Positions 8,195 through 17,359 of a DNA stretch of 52,025 nt are shown one piece after another (the stretch's first letter is position 1; the number at the start of each line of letters is the position of its first letter). The translations under genes and the position numbers were made by a program. Source of the stretch: Acidimicrobiia bacterium (GTDB lineage: Bacteria; Actinomycetota; Acidimicrobiia; IMCC26256; JADLDD01); NCBI GenBank assembly GCA_020846855.1, contig JADLDD010000044.1, positions 1 to 52,025 of the forward strand, read 5' to 3'. The notes beneath the pieces were generated by a model. That model was not told where the DNA came from, did no database searches, and saw only the letters and a list, made by a program, of their open reading frames with translations.

Positions 8195-9628
8195 CTACTC
8201 CGACGACAAGAAGACGTTCTTGACCTCGGTGTAGTGCGCCATCGCGTGCATCCCGAGCTCACGCCCGAGGCCGCTTCGCTTGTAGCCGCCGAAGGGCGTC
8301 TGCACCCGCACGCTGCGGTGGCTGTTGACGGAGATGGTCCCCGTGCGCAACGCCCGGCTGACCCGCAGCGCCCGGCCCAGGTCCGACGTCCAGACCGATC
8401 CCGACAGCCCGTACTCGGAGTCGTTGGCGATGCGGACCGCGTCGGCCTCGTCGTCGAAGGGGATCACGCAGGCCACCGGCCCGAAGATCTCCTCGCGGGC
8501 CACGCGCATGCCGTTGTCGACGCCGTCGAGGACGGCGGGGGTCAGGTACGCGCCGTCACCGGGCGGGACCTCCCCGCCGGCCACCAGGCGGGCACCCTCC
8601 TCGCGGCCGATCTCCAGGTAGTCGATCGACACCTGGCGCTGGCGGTCCGAGATCATCGGTCCCATCTCGGTGGCGTCGTCGAGCGGGTCGCCGACGCGCA
8701 CCGCCGCCGTGCGGGCCGCGAACGCGTCCACGAAGTCGCGGTAGGCGGAGCGCTCGACGAGGATGCGGCTGCGGGCGCAGCAGTCCTGGCCCGCGTTGCC
8801 GAACACGGCCATGGGCGTCTCGGCCGCGCAGCGCTCCAGGTCGGCGTCGGCGAAGACGACCGCCGCCGACTTGCCCCCCAACTCCAGCGAGACGCGGGTG
8901 ATGTCGTCGGCCGACGCCTTGAGGATCGACGCCCCGGTCGCCGTCTCCCCGGTGAACGAGATCTTCGCGACGCGCGGATCGGAGGCGAGGGCGTCGCCTA
9001 TCACGGCGCCGGGGCCGGGCAGCACCGACACGCAGCCGGGGGGCACCCCGGCCTCGAGCAGCACCTCGCCGAGCATCAACGCGGTGACCGGCGTGTAGGA
9101 GGCCGGCTTGACGACCACGGGGTTGCCGCAGGCCAGCGCGGGCGCGGTCTTCCACGAGGTGATCAGCAGGGGGAAGTTCCAGGGCACGATGAGCGCGCAC
9201 ACACCGATCGGCTCGCGCAGCACGACGTCGAGGCCGGGGTCGGCGACCGGCACCACCTCGCCGAAGAACTTGTCGGCGGCACCCGCGTAGTACTCGAACG
9301 TGGAGGCGGCCGCCTCCACCTCCCAGCGGGCGTCGGTGATCGGGTGGCCGGCGTGGCGGGCCTCGGCCCGGGCGAAGTCCTCGGCGCGCTCCCGGAGGAG
9401 CGCCGCCACCCGGGCCAGGGTGCGCCCCCGCTCCGGCGCCGGGGTCCGGGGCCACTCGCCGCCTTCGAACGCGGCGGTCGCGGCCGACAGCGCGTCGTCG
9501 ACGTCGGCGGGGCCGGCTCGCGAGACCTCGCCGAGCGGCTTGCCGGTGGCGGGTTCGTCGACGGTGCTGGTTCGGCCGTCGCGGGCCGGGCGGTGCTCGC
9601 CGCCCACGAGCAGCAGGCGTTCGTCCAC
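8195..9628 (-). CDS. Aldehyde dehydrogenase family protein
   Basis: 477 aa NAD(P)-dependent aldehyde dehydrogenase. Motifs in order: PWNFPL, KPASYTP, SFTGETATGASI, the catalytic Glu in ELGGK, the nucleophilic Cys in GQDCCARSR, EEIFGPV, and the C-terminal PFGGYKRSGLGRE. The GTG at 9628 is preceded by GAGGAGGGAGCCC, a strong ribosome-binding site; the frame's upstream extension is not homologous. Overall layout resembles betaine- and gamma-aminobutyraldehyde-type enzymes, but substrate cannot be fixed. It is divergent from the peptidase gene at 9762 and convergent with the acyl-CoA operon. Confidence 0.92.
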   Translation of the reverse strand: MDERLLLVGGEHRPARDGRTSTVDEPATGKPLGEVSRAGPADVDDALSAATAAFEGGEWPRTPAPERGRTLARVAALLRERAEDFARAEARHAGHPITDARWEVEAAASTFEYYAGAADKFFGEVVPVADPGLDVVLREPIGVCALIVPWNFPLLITSWKTAPALACGNPVVVKPASYTPVTALMLGEVLLEAGVPPGCVSVLPGPGAVIGDALASDPRVAKISFTGETATGASILKASADDITRVSLELGGKSAAVVFADADLERCAAETPMAVFGNAGQDCCARSRILVERSAYRDFVDAFAARTAAVRVGDPLDDATEMGPMISDRQRQVSIDYLEIGREEGARLVAGGEVPPGDGAYLTPAVLDGVDNGMRVAREEIFGPVACVIPFDDEADAVRIANDSEYGLSGSVWTSDLGRALRVSRALRTGTISVNSHRSVRVQTPFGGYKRSGLGRELGMHAMAHYTEVKNVFLSSE

Positions 9629-9659
9629 GGGCTCCCTCCTCGGCGGTCGACCGCGATCC

Positions 9660-9665
9660 ACGGTA
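9660..9665 (-). promoter_or_regulatory. Candidate -10 box for the aldehyde dehydrogenase gene
   Basis: On the minus strand TACCGT lies about 31 nt before the GTG, leaving a short leader that contains the GAGGAGGGA ribosome-binding site. The same hexamer, preceded by GG, precedes the genes at 31910 and 34732. Confidence 0.35.
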
Positions 9666-9761
9666 CCGGGGCCGGAGGCGGGTCTTGCGTTCGTGACCAC
9701 CGTCACCGGAGCGGCGCCGGTGCCCGCCGCCGGGCTCCCTGCTGTGGCAGCGTGGTGGCCC

Positions 9762-11318
9762 ATGCCCTTCGCCCGTCGCGGGTGGCGCCGGATCGGCGCC
9801 GCGGCCGCGCTCCTCCTCGCCCTGTCCGTCGGCGTCGCGTGCGATCCGGGTTCCGGCGGGTCCCGAGGGGCGGGGCTGGGCTCCGACACCGGCCGCCCGG
9901 CGGCCGACGCGCCTCCGAGCCCGTCGACGGGTGGGGCCGCTCCGGCCCCGTCACTGCGCTGGAGTCGCTGCGAGGGGGGTGAGTGTGCCCGCCTGGCCGT
10001 TCCGCTCGATCACCGCGACCCGACCGGCGCCTCGCTCCGGCTGGCGTTGTTCAGGGTCGCCGCCCGGCACCCCGGCGACCGGATCGGCGCCCTGCTGCTC
10101 AACCCCGGCGGCCCCGGCGGGTCGGGGATCGACTTCCTGCGCCAGGCGGTCCACGAGTTGCCGGGCGAGCTCCGCGACCGCTTCGACCTCGTCGCCTGGG
10201 ATCCCCGCGGCGCGGGCCGGAGCGATCCCGTCGACTGCGGCCCGGGTCTCGACGCCTACTTCGCCGTCGACACCTCCCCCGAGACCGAGGCCGAGTGGGA
10301 CGCGGCCGAGGGCGCGGCCCGGTCGTTCGCCGACGCCTGCCGCGACGGCAGCGGCACCACGCTCCTCTCGCACGTCGACACCCTCTCGACGGTCCGCGAC
10401 ATGGACTTGATCCGGGCCGCGCTCGGCGAGCCCAAGCTCACCTACCTCGGCTACTCGTACGGCACGCTGCTCGGGGCGTTCTACGCCCAGGAGTTCCCGC
10501 AGCGGGTCCGGGCCCTAGTCCTCGACGGCGCCGTCGACCCCTCGGTCCCCCCCGAGCGGACGGCCGTGCAGCAGGCCCAGGGCTTCGAGCAGAACCTCAG
10601 GGCGTTCCTGGCGGCCTGCGGGCGCGACGTGCGCTGCGCCTTCGCCCGCGGCGGCGACCCGTTGGCGGCCTACGACCGCATCATGCGGGCCGTGGACCGG
10701 GAGCCGCTCAAGGTCGCGACCTCCGAGGGCGTGCGCCTGCTGGGCCCGTCGGAGGCCGACATGGGGGTGGCCGCCGCCCTCTACAGCCGTGACTCGTGGC
10801 CCTACCTCGCCCAGGCTCTCGACGCCGCTGCCCGCGGTGACGGCAGCGTGCTCCTCGACTTCTTCGACCAGTACGTGGAACGCCGCCCCGACGGCACCTA
10901 CGGCACCCAGTGGACGTCGTTCATCTCGATCAGCTGCGTCGACGGGCCGGCCGTGCCCGGCGGTGCCGCCGGGTTCCGGCGCATCGCGGAGGCGGCCGCC
11001 GCGGCGGCCCCGCACTTCGGGCGGGCCAACGTGGTGCTGGGCCTGCCGTGCGCGTTCTGGTCGGTGCCCCCCGTGCTGACCACCGGCCCGGTCGACGCCC
11101 CCGATGCACCCACCGTCGTGGTGATCGGCACCAGCCGTGACCCGGCCACGCCCTTGGTGTGGTCGGAGGGGCTGGCCCGCCAGCTCGGCGCCCGGCTCGT
11201 CGTCCACGACGGCGAGGGTCACACCGCGTTCCCGCAGGGCGACCGGTGCCTCGATCCGGCCGTGATCTCCTACCTCGTGTCCACCGAGCTCCCGCGCGCG
11301 GGCCTGCGCTGCGGATAG
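9762..11318 (+). CDS. Secreted alpha/beta-hydrolase, tripeptidyl aminopeptidase (TAP) family
   Basis: 518 aa. ATG 9762 opens a signal peptide (basic MPFARRGWRR, hydrophobic core, lipobox-like GVAC with Cys27) and a Ser/Pro/Gly-rich linker. The hydrolase domain shows the oxyanion-region LLLNPGGPGGSG, DPRGAGRSDPVDC and the nucleophile elbow GYSYGT. The C-terminal TAP-like domain holds GTSRDPATPL with the acid, and DGEGHTAF with the catalytic His. These enzymes (SlpD/SlpE, mycobacterial CaeA type) clip short peptides or esters at the cell surface. Several cysteines in the mature part suit an exported protein. Confidence 0.87.
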   Translation: MPFARRGWRRIGAAAALLLALSVGVACDPGSGGSRGAGLGSDTGRPAADAPPSPSTGGAAPAPSLRWSRCEGGECARLAVPLDHRDPTGASLRLALFRVAARHPGDRIGALLLNPGGPGGSGIDFLRQAVHELPGELRDRFDLVAWDPRGAGRSDPVDCGPGLDAYFAVDTSPETEAEWDAAEGAARSFADACRDGSGTTLLSHVDTLSTVRDMDLIRAALGEPKLTYLGYSYGTLLGAFYAQEFPQRVRALVLDGAVDPSVPPERTAVQQAQGFEQNLRAFLAACGRDVRCAFARGGDPLAAYDRIMRAVDREPLKVATSEGVRLLGPSEADMGVAAALYSRDSWPYLAQALDAAARGDGSVLLDFFDQYVERRPDGTYGTQWTSFISISCVDGPAVPGGAAGFRRIAEAAAAAAPHFGRANVVLGLPCAFWSVPPVLTTGPVDAPDAPTVVVIGTSRDPATPLVWSEGLARQLGARLVVHDGEGHTAFPQGDRCLDPAVISYLVSTELPRAGLRCG

Positions 11319-11326
11319 GGGCGGGA

Positions 11327-12934
11327 GTGGGCCGTGGAGGACCCGGGGGGCCGGGTCGGGATCCGGACCCCGAGGGCCTTCCCGCCGGGCCCGGCCCCGT
11401 AGAGCGCGGCGGCGGGTGGGACGCGCTCGTCGACGACCTGGCGCGGCGGCGGGACGCGGCCCGGGCCATGGGCGGGCCCGAGCGGCTCGCCCGCCAGCGG
11501 GCCGGGGGTCGCCTCGACGCCCGGGCCCGGGTCGAGGCGCTGCTCGACCCGGGGACGTTCGTGGAGCTCGGTGCCCTGGTGGGGTCGGTCACCCGCGGCG
11601 TCACGCCGCCGGCGCCCGCCGACGCGCTCGTGGGCGGGCACGGCCTCCTCGGCGGCCGGCCCGTGGTGGTCGCGTCGGAGGACTTCACGGTCATGGGGGG
11701 CTCCATCGGCCTCGGCACCCACTCGAAGCGCTACCGCCTCGTGCAGCTCGCGCTTCAGGAGCGGGCGCCGCTGGTGATGCTCCTCGACGGCGCGGGCGAC
11801 CGACCCCAGAACGCGTTCGAACGGCGGGGGCGAGAGCCCAACGACCTCCAGGCCCTGGTCGCGGCGTCGGGCCGGGTGCCGTTGGTGGCGGCGGTCATGG
11901 GGCCCTCCGCGGGCCACAGCGCCCTCTCCGCACCGCTGATGGACTTCGTGGTGATGGTCGAGGGCGCGTGCCTCTTCGCCGCCGGCCCGCCGTTGGTGGA
12001 GGCCGCCACCGGGGAGCGGGTCGGCAAGGACGAGCTGGGCGGTACGGCCGTGCACACGATGGTGAGCGGCGTGGCCCACGACGCCGTCCCCGACGACCGG
12101 GCGGCTCTCGCGCGGGTGCGGCGCTACCTGTCGTACTTCCCGAGCCACGCCTGGGAGCACCCGCCGGCCGGGCCCGACGACGTCGGGGTCGAGGTGACGG
12201 GGCGCCGTGACGTCGAGGCGCTGGTCGACATCGTCCCGGCCGATCCCCGCCGGGGCTACGACGTCCGCGAGGTGATCGAGCTCCTTGCCGACGCCGGGAG
12301 CGTGACCGAGGTCCAGGCGGCGTACGGGCAGGGGATGGTGACGGTCCTGGCGCGCCTGGGCGGGGAGCCCGTCGCGGTGGTGGCCAACCAGCCCGCGGTG
12401 CGGGCCGGTGCGGTCGACGCCGAGGCCGCCGGCAAGGCGGCCCACTTCCTCGAGGTCGCCGGCTCCTTCCACCTGCCGGTCGTGTTCCTGGCCGACAATC
12501 CCGGGGTCCTCGCCGGCTCGGCCGCCGAGCGCCAGGGGGTGCTGCGGGCCGCGGCGCGGCTGTTCGCGGCCCAGGCCCGCATCCGGGGCCCCAAGCTCCA
12601 CGTGACCCTCCGCAAGGCCTACGGCTTCGGGAGCTCGCTCATGGCGATGAACCCGTTCGACGGCCAGACGGTCACGCTCGCCCTCCCCGGCGCCCGGCTG
12701 GGCGCCATGCCGGCGGAGAGCGGCGCCGACGCGGCCCGCCTCGATGCGGGGGAGGCCGACCTGCTCCGCCACGCCGAGCTCGGTGGCGCCTACGGGTCCG
12801 CCAACACGCTGGCCTACGACGACGTGGTACAGCCCCGGGAGCTGCGGAACGCCCTCCTCGACGCCCTGCGCCTCGCGTCGGGCCGGAGATCCTTGCCCGT
12901 GGAGCCCGTGGCGTGGGGTGGGATCAGGCCGTAG
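11327..12934 (+). CDS. Acyl-CoA carboxylase carboxyltransferase (beta-type) protein
   Basis: About 535 aa with both crotonase-like halves of biotin-dependent carboxyltransferases. The N-terminal half runs from ARQRAGGRLDARARVEALLD through the VMGPSAGHSAL oxyanion region; the C-terminal half contains VVANQPAVRAGAVD, FLADNPGVLAGSAAE and the GFGSSLMAM region. It would move CO2 from carboxybiotin to an acyl-CoA. No biotin carboxylase or carrier lies nearby, so the partner is encoded elsewhere. The GTG at 11327 is the first reasonable start after the peptidase gene, but the true start is uncertain because the first ~25 codons are Gly/Pro-rich. It is convergent with the GGDEF gene, with six bases between the stops. 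Confidence 0.82.
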   Translation: MGRGGPGGPGRDPDPEGLPAGPGPVERGGGWDALVDDLARRRDAARAMGGPERLARQRAGGRLDARARVEALLDPGTFVELGALVGSVTRGVTPPAPADALVGGHGLLGGRPVVVASEDFTVMGGSIGLGTHSKRYRLVQLALQERAPLVMLLDGAGDRPQNAFERRGREPNDLQALVAASGRVPLVAAVMGPSAGHSALSAPLMDFVVMVEGACLFAAGPPLVEAATGERVGKDELGGTAVHTMVSGVAHDAVPDDRAALARVRRYLSYFPSHAWEHPPAGPDDVGVEVTGRRDVEALVDIVPADPRRGYDVREVIELLADAGSVTEVQAAYGQGMVTVLARLGGEPVAVVANQPAVRAGAVDAEAAGKAAHFLEVAGSFHLPVVFLADNPGVLAGSAAERQGVLRAAARLFAAQARIRGPKLHVTLRKAYGFGSSLMAMNPFDGQTVTLALPGARLGAMPAESGADAARLDAGEADLLRHAELGGAYGSANTLAYDDVVQPRELRNALLDALRLASGRRSLPVEPVAWGGIRP

Positions 12935-12940
12935 CCGGGG

Positions 12941-14800
12941 TCACGGCGCGGCGAGGGCCGAGAACAGCGGCCCGGAGGCCGTGTCGCAGCCGAGCTCCTC
13001 GAGGGCGTGGGCCTGGGCCGGCGTGGTCACCCCCGCCGCGTGGGTCCGGATCTCAAGGGAGTGGGCCATGCTCACCAGGCCCCGGGCCACGGCGGTGTGC
13101 TCGGTCCGGCGGCCGAGGCCGTCGACGATCGACGGCGGCACGCTCACGATCCGGACCGAGCCTCGACGCAGGACCCCCAGGGCGGCGGGATCGCCGGGTA
13201 GGTCGTCGACGGACAGGTGCACGCCCAGGCGGCCCAGCGCCCCGAGCGCGGCGCCGCGGCGAACGGCGTCGGGGCCGCTCCGGGACCCGGCGGGTGCCGG
13301 GTCGCCCCGGCGCGGCCGGCCCGTGGCGCGGCCGAGACCGGCCAGGTCCGTGCCGGCCACGCCCAGTCCCAACCGGCGGGCCGGGAGGTCGCCCGAGGCC
13401 AGGGCCCGGCGCACCGTGGGGACGAGTTCGGGGCCCAGCCGGCCCGGACCGAGCTCGACCCAGACCCGGACCGCGTTCCGTGCGGGGCCGTCGGTCCGGG
13501 CCGCGAACTGCCGGCACGCGTTGGTGAGGGCCCAGTCGACGATGGCGCCGTCGAGACCGGCCCGGGTGGCCGCGCTCCGGAACCCCGCGGCCGGAACCGG
13601 CCCCCGGTCCGGGTGCCGCCACCACACGAAGGCATCGCTGCCGACCACCCGCCGGCGGCGGAGGTGCACCCGGGGGAGCCAGCGCAGCTCGAGCCCGCCG
13701 TGCTCGACCGCCCCCCGGAGGGCGTCGGCCGTCGCGTCGAGGGCCGACAGCTCGGCGCGCAGGGCGTCGTCGTGGACGACGATCCGGTCGGGGCCGCGGC
13801 TCTTGGCGGAGTACATGGCCCGGTCGGCGTCGCGCACCAGGTCGTCGACGGACTGGTCGGCGCTGCGGGCCAGCGCGATCCCGATGCTGGCCGAGATCCT
13901 GACCGTCCGGCCGTGGACCCGGAACGGCGCGCGCAGCTCCCGGCGGATCCTCCGGGCCAGGGCCGGAGCGTCGGCGCCGTCGACGTCTTCGCAGCAGACG
14001 ACGAACTCGTCGCCGCCCATCCGGGCCACGGTGTCGAGGGGTCGGACGGCCCGCCGCAGCCGCGCGAACGCCTCCACCAGGAGCGCGTCGCCGGCGGCGT
14101 GGCCCAGGGTGTCGTTGACGTCCTTGAACCCGTCGAGGTCGCAGAACAGGACCGCCACCCGGGGCGGGCCGGAGCGCGGGCCGCGGAGCATCGCCTGGCC
14201 GAGCCGGTCCTCGAACAGGGTGCGGCTGGCGGCGCCGGTGAGGGGGTCGTGCAGGACCTTCTCGCTGAGGGCGGCCTCGCGGCGGCGCCAGAGGGTGACG
14301 TCGTAGAGGTGGAGGATCGTGCCGCGCGGCTCGGCCCCGGCGCCGAGCGCCGTGGTGGTGGCCTCGACCCACCGCCACGCTCCGGCCCCGTCGCGGACCC
14401 GCAGCACGGCCGGGGGGCGGTCGATCGAGGCGGCGGTGGGGGCGGGGGCCGGGTCGGACCGGGCGGGTGGCACGGGGCCGGGCGGCGGCTCCGGCGCCGA
14501 GGGGCGTGATCCCGCCCCGGGTCCGGTCGCATCGGCCCGGCCGTGGACTCTCCGGGGACGGAAGCGCCCGGCCCCGAGGATCCCGCGGCGCGCGAGGTCG
14601 TCGCGGTCGTCGGGGTGGAGGAACTCGGCCACGTCGCGCCCCATCAGGACCGAGGCGTCGTGACCGAGGACCCGTTCGAGGGCCTCGTTGACGAAGAGGA
14701 TCCGCCCGGCGGCGTCGAGAGCCAGTGCCGCGGTCGGCCCGCACCGCGCGACGACGTCGGCCAACCGCTCCGGGGACGGTGACGACTCCAGTTCTCCCAC
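12941..14800 (-). CDS. PAS-GGDEF protein with degenerate EAL domain
   Basis: 619 aa, GTG start with GGGAGG eight bases upstream. Residues ~10-170 form a PAS sensor interrupted by a Pro/Ala-rich insertion (~86-130). The diguanylate cyclase domain follows, with DLDGFKDVND and an intact GGDEF at 262-266. RPLD at 253-256 is the product-inhibition I-site at the canonical five-residue spacing. The C-terminal third aligns with EAL domains but the signature reads SDAFVWWRHP instead of EALxRWxHP, and DDFG is DDLP. It should make c-di-GMP with feedback inhibition but not degrade it. There is no transmembrane segment. The EAL remnant may bind c-di-GMP or a partner. Confidence 0.85.
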   Translation of the reverse strand: MGELESSPSPERLADVVARCGPTAALALDAAGRILFVNEALERVLGHDASVLMGRDVAEFLHPDDRDDLARRGILGAGRFRPRRVHGRADATGPGAGSRPSAPEPPPGPVPPARSDPAPAPTAASIDRPPAVLRVRDGAGAWRWVEATTTALGAGAEPRGTILHLYDVTLWRRREAALSEKVLHDPLTGAASRTLFEDRLGQAMLRGPRSGPPRVAVLFCDLDGFKDVNDTLGHAAGDALLVEAFARLRRAVRPLDTVARMGGDEFVVCCEDVDGADAPALARRIRRELRAPFRVHGRTVRISASIGIALARSADQSVDDLVRDADRAMYSAKSRGPDRIVVHDDALRAELSALDATADALRGAVEHGGLELRWLPRVHLRRRRVVGSDAFVWWRHPDRGPVPAAGFRSAATRAGLDGAIVDWALTNACRQFAARTDGPARNAVRVWVELGPGRLGPELVPTVRRALASGDLPARRLGLGVAGTDLAGLGRATGRPRRGDPAPAGSRSGPDAVRRGAALGALGRLGVHLSVDDLPGDPAALGVLRRGSVRIVSVPPSIVDGLGRRTEHTAVARGLVSMAHSLEIRTHAAGVTTPAQAHALEELGCDTASGPLFSALAAP

Positions 14801-14909
14801 TGCCCGACCTCCCTGCCTCGCGGCCCCGTGCCGGACCATCGGGGGCCCACCCGAACGTGGAGTCTCGCACGGCGACACCCGGCACGCCACCCGCCCGGAC
14901 GGCGCGCGG

Positions 14910-15641
14910 TCAGCCGCGCAGGGCGACCGTGGAGGCGATGGCGACGAACTGGGCCAGGGCGGCCACGAGGGTGAAGACGTGCCACACCTCGTGGTACCCG
15001 AAGACCCGGGGCGACGGGTTGGGCCAGTGGGTGGCCAGGACGATCGCGCCGAGCGTGTAGAGCACGCCACCGACCACCACGAGGGAGAAGCCCGGGAGGC
15101 CGAGGAGGGTCCAGAACCTCGGGAGCGCCACTACGGCCAGCCAGCCGAGGGCGATGTAGACGACCACCCCGTACCAGGCGGGCCGGCGGATCGGGAGCCA
15201 CTCGAAGGCGATCCCGGCCGCGGCGGCGACCCACACGGTGACGAGCAGGCTCGGCCCGAGCCAGCCGCCCACCGCCGCCGAGAGCGGGGTGTAGGTCCCG
15301 GCGATGGCCAGGAAGATCCCCGAGTGGTCGAGCTTCTGCCAGATCCGCTTGGCGCGCGGGGTCCACGGACCGCGGTGGTAGAGCGCGCTGATCGTGAGCA
15401 TCCCGGTGAGGCCCACCGCGTACACGGCCAGCGCGACCCGCATCTGGGCCTTGGGCGCGACCACCACCAGCGCGAGGCCGATCACGCCGAAGACGACCGC
15501 GCCCCACTGGTGGAACACGCCGCGCAGGCGCGGCACGACCTCGGCGGGGGAGGGCAGGGCGAAGCCGGGAGGGTGAGGGGCCTCGGGGCCGCGGCCGGGA
15601 TCGCGGCCGGCCTCGGAGGCCGGGCTCGCGCTGCGCGCCAT
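14910..15641 (-). CDS. Hemolysin III / PAQR-family membrane protein
   Basis: 243 aa with a ~35-residue hydrophilic N-terminus and about seven hydrophobic segments. Family residues are visible: the Ser and His in SALYHRGPW, the Asp in LDHSGIFLAIAGTYTP, and the C-terminal His pair in GYHEVWH. These form the zinc site typical of Hly-III/YqfA and PAQR proteins. The role in bacteria is unsettled (membrane homeostasis, possible hydrolase). The ATG has no ribosome-binding site; a -10-like TAACTT sits six bases upstream. Confidence 0.9.
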   Translation of the reverse strand: MARSASPASEAGRDPGRGPEAPHPPGFALPSPAEVVPRLRGVFHQWGAVVFGVIGLALVVVAPKAQMRVALAVYAVGLTGMLTISALYHRGPWTPRAKRIWQKLDHSGIFLAIAGTYTPLSAAVGGWLGPSLLVTVWVAAAAGIAFEWLPIRRPAWYGVVVYIALGWLAVVALPRFWTLLGLPGFSLVVVGGVLYTLGAIVLATHWPNPSPRVFGYHEVWHVFTLVAALAQFVAIASTVALRG

Positions 15642-15647
15642 GCCCCG

Positions 15648-15653
15648 AAGTTA
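15648..15653 (-). promoter_or_regulatory. -10 box for leaderless hemolysin III-family mRNA
   Basis: Minus-strand TAACTT is separated from the ATG at 15641 by exactly six bases, placing the transcription start on the start codon. No Shine-Dalgarno fits in between. Confidence 0.5.
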
Positions 15654-15841
15654 CCAATCGGTACGACGCCGCGCTCAGCCGGCGCCGCCGCCGACGCGCG
15701 TCGCGCCACCCCAGGTCCCACCGCCGGCGCGACGGAGTCGCGAGGCAGTGAGGTGTCGCGGGTCGTGACCACCGGTCGGGAGGGGCGATCGGCCGGTCGC
15801 GGCTTGCCCGCCTCCCCGGGATCCGGCGAGGCTGGCGGGCC

Positions 15842-16579
15842 ATGGCGACCCTGATCCTCCTCCGGCACGGCGAGAGCACCTGGAACCTGGCCAACCTCTT
15901 CACGGGGTGGATCGACGTCGACCTCTCGCCACGGGGCGAGGAGGAAGCGGTCGCGGCCGGGAAGCTCCTCGGCGACGCGGGACTCCTCCCCGACGTGCTG
16001 CACACGTCGCTCCAGCGACGGGCGATCCGGACGGCCCAGATCACCCTCGACGTCGTCGACCGGCTGTGGCTCCCCACCCGGCGGTCGTGGCGCCTCAACG
16101 AGCGCCACTACGGGGCGCTCCAGGGCAAGGACAAGAAGCAGACCGCCGAGGAGTTCGGTGCCGACCAGGTGAAGGTCTGGCGGCGGTCCTACGCGGAGCC
16201 GCCCCCGCCGCTCGACCCCGACGACCCGACCCATCCGCGCTTCGATCCCCGCTACGCCGGCCTCCCCGTCGACGTGCTCCCGTCGTCGGAGTGCCTGGCC
16301 GACGTCGTGGCGCGGATGACCCCCTACTGGTACGACTCCGTGGTCCCCGATCTCGTGGCCGGCCGCACCACCCTCGTCGCCGCGCACGGAAACTCGTTGC
16401 GGGCCCTCGTCAAGCACCTCGACGGCATCTCCGACCACGACATCCCCGAGCTCAACATCCCTACGGGCCAGCCGCTCGTCTACGAGCTCGACGACCGGAT
16501 GGCCGTCGTCTCCCGGCGCTACCTCGATCCGGAGGCCGCGGCCGCGGCCGCGGAGGCCGTCGCCCGGCAGGCCGGCTGA
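15842..16579 (+). CDS. gpmA: 2,3-bisphosphoglycerate-dependent phosphoglycerate mutase
   Basis: 245 aa, the usual length. [12 protein letters not shown] carries the phosphohistidine, and [22 protein letters not shown] and [16 protein letters not shown] follow in family order, the last with the second catalytic His. It interconverts 3- and 2-phosphoglycerate in glycolysis and gluconeogenesis in the cytoplasm. The segment around 110-150 ([13 protein letters not shown]) is the normal lid region. It is divergent from the hemolysin III gene across a 200-bp spacer, in which only the latter's -10 box was recognised. Confidence 0.95.
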   Translation: MATLILLRHGESTWNLANLFTGWIDVDLSPRGEEEAVAAGKLLGDAGLLPDVLHTSLQRRAIRTAQITLDVVDRLWLPTRRSWRLNERHYGALQGKDKKQTAEEFGADQVKVWRRSYAEPPPPLDPDDPTHPRFDPRYAGLPVDVLPSSECLADVVARMTPYWYDSVVPDLVAGRTTLVAAHGNSLRALVKHLDGISDHDIPELNIPTGQPLVYELDDRMAVVSRRYLDPEAAAAAAEAVARQAG

Positions 16580-16612
16580 CGCCGCCGACCTGATCGCTCG
16601 TGGCCCGGTCGC

Positions 16613-16843
16613 TCAGCCCAGCTCGGCCCGCAGCTCCGCCTCGCGGTGTCGCATCGCGGCACGGCCGTCGGCCACGGCCCGGCGGACGTCGCGCCGGGCC
16701 TGGGAGACGCTCTCGCCGACGCGCCCGGCCACCTCGGACGGCACGTAGCGCCGCACGGACCGCCGAACCCGTCCGAGCGCCCACCACGAGGTGGTGACGC
16801 CGGCGCCGTAGCCGACGACGAGCCAGAAGGCACGCTTGATCAC
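16613..16843 (-). CDS. Small membrane-anchored protein, unknown function
   Basis: 76 aa: a short N-terminal hydrophobic segment (about 4-22, FWLVVGYGAGVTTSWWALG) followed by a charged Arg/Glu/Ala-rich helix. It starts in a 4-bp ATGA overlap with the preceding DUF948-like gene, so the two are translationally coupled. Small proteins of this kind accompany DUF948-like genes next to alaS in other actinobacteria. No function can be assigned. Confidence 0.7.
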   Translation of the reverse strand: MIKRAFWLVVGYGAGVTTSWWALGRVRRSVRRYVPSEVAGRVGESVSQARRDVRRAVADGRAAMRHREAELRAELG

Positions 16844-17307
16844 GATCGCCCGCCCGCCGCCCGGCCGGCACCGCGGCGACCGCGGTGCTCCTCGCGCCCG
16901 CGGCGCCCGTTGCCGTTCCGGTTCGCCTCGGGCTCCCCGGCGGTCGAGGGATCGTCGACTCCGCGCAGCCGGCGGGCGGCGCGGCGGGTGCCGGCCCCGA
17001 AGGCGAGGGCCTTGATGACCGGGTTCGAGACGCTCTCGTAGGCGAGGCGCGACGCCGCGTCGGCGGTCCGCCCGATCGAGTCGGCGGTGGTGATCAGGTC
17101 GTCGAGCCGGCCCACGTCGCGCTCCGCCCGCCGCACCGCCCTCCGCATGTCGTCCAGCGCGGGGACGGCCCGGTCGTGGAGGTGCTCCACCGCTCGGCGT
17201 GCGTCGGCGAGGGCGCGTCGCAACGACACCAGGGAAGCCAGCACGGCGACCGAGAGCACGACCAGGGTCCCGGCCGCCGCCACGGTCACCACCTCGGCGG
17301 CGCTCAC
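16840..17307 (-). CDS. DUF948-like membrane-anchored protein
   Basis: 155 aa. An N-terminal transmembrane segment (about 5-27) is followed by a long amphipathic, probably coiled-coil region rich in Arg, Ala and Asp. Then come SNPVIKALAFGAGTRRAARRLRG and a Gly/Arg-rich disordered tail. This is the layout of DUF948 proteins found between rarA and alaS in actinobacteria. The family has no firm function; a cell-envelope scaffolding role is often suspected. It lies 52 bp downstream of rarA. Confidence 0.75.
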   Translation of the reverse strand: MSAAEVVTVAAAGTLVVLSVAVLASLVSLRRALADARRAVEHLHDRAVPALDDMRRAVRRAERDVGRLDDLITTADSIGRTADAASRLAYESVSNPVIKALAFGAGTRRAARRLRGVDDPSTAGEPEANRNGNGRRGREEHRGRRGAGRAAGGRS

Positions 17308-17359
17308 CGGGGCGTCCCGGTCTGCACCCCGGCGCGGGAATCGGCGTGGGTTCCGGTGT

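Noticed and set aside
11270-12772. A 500-codon minus-strand frame opposite the carboxyltransferase gene
   Set aside because: His/Arg/Gly-rich shadow translation; the plus-strand frame carries clear carboxyltransferase motifs.
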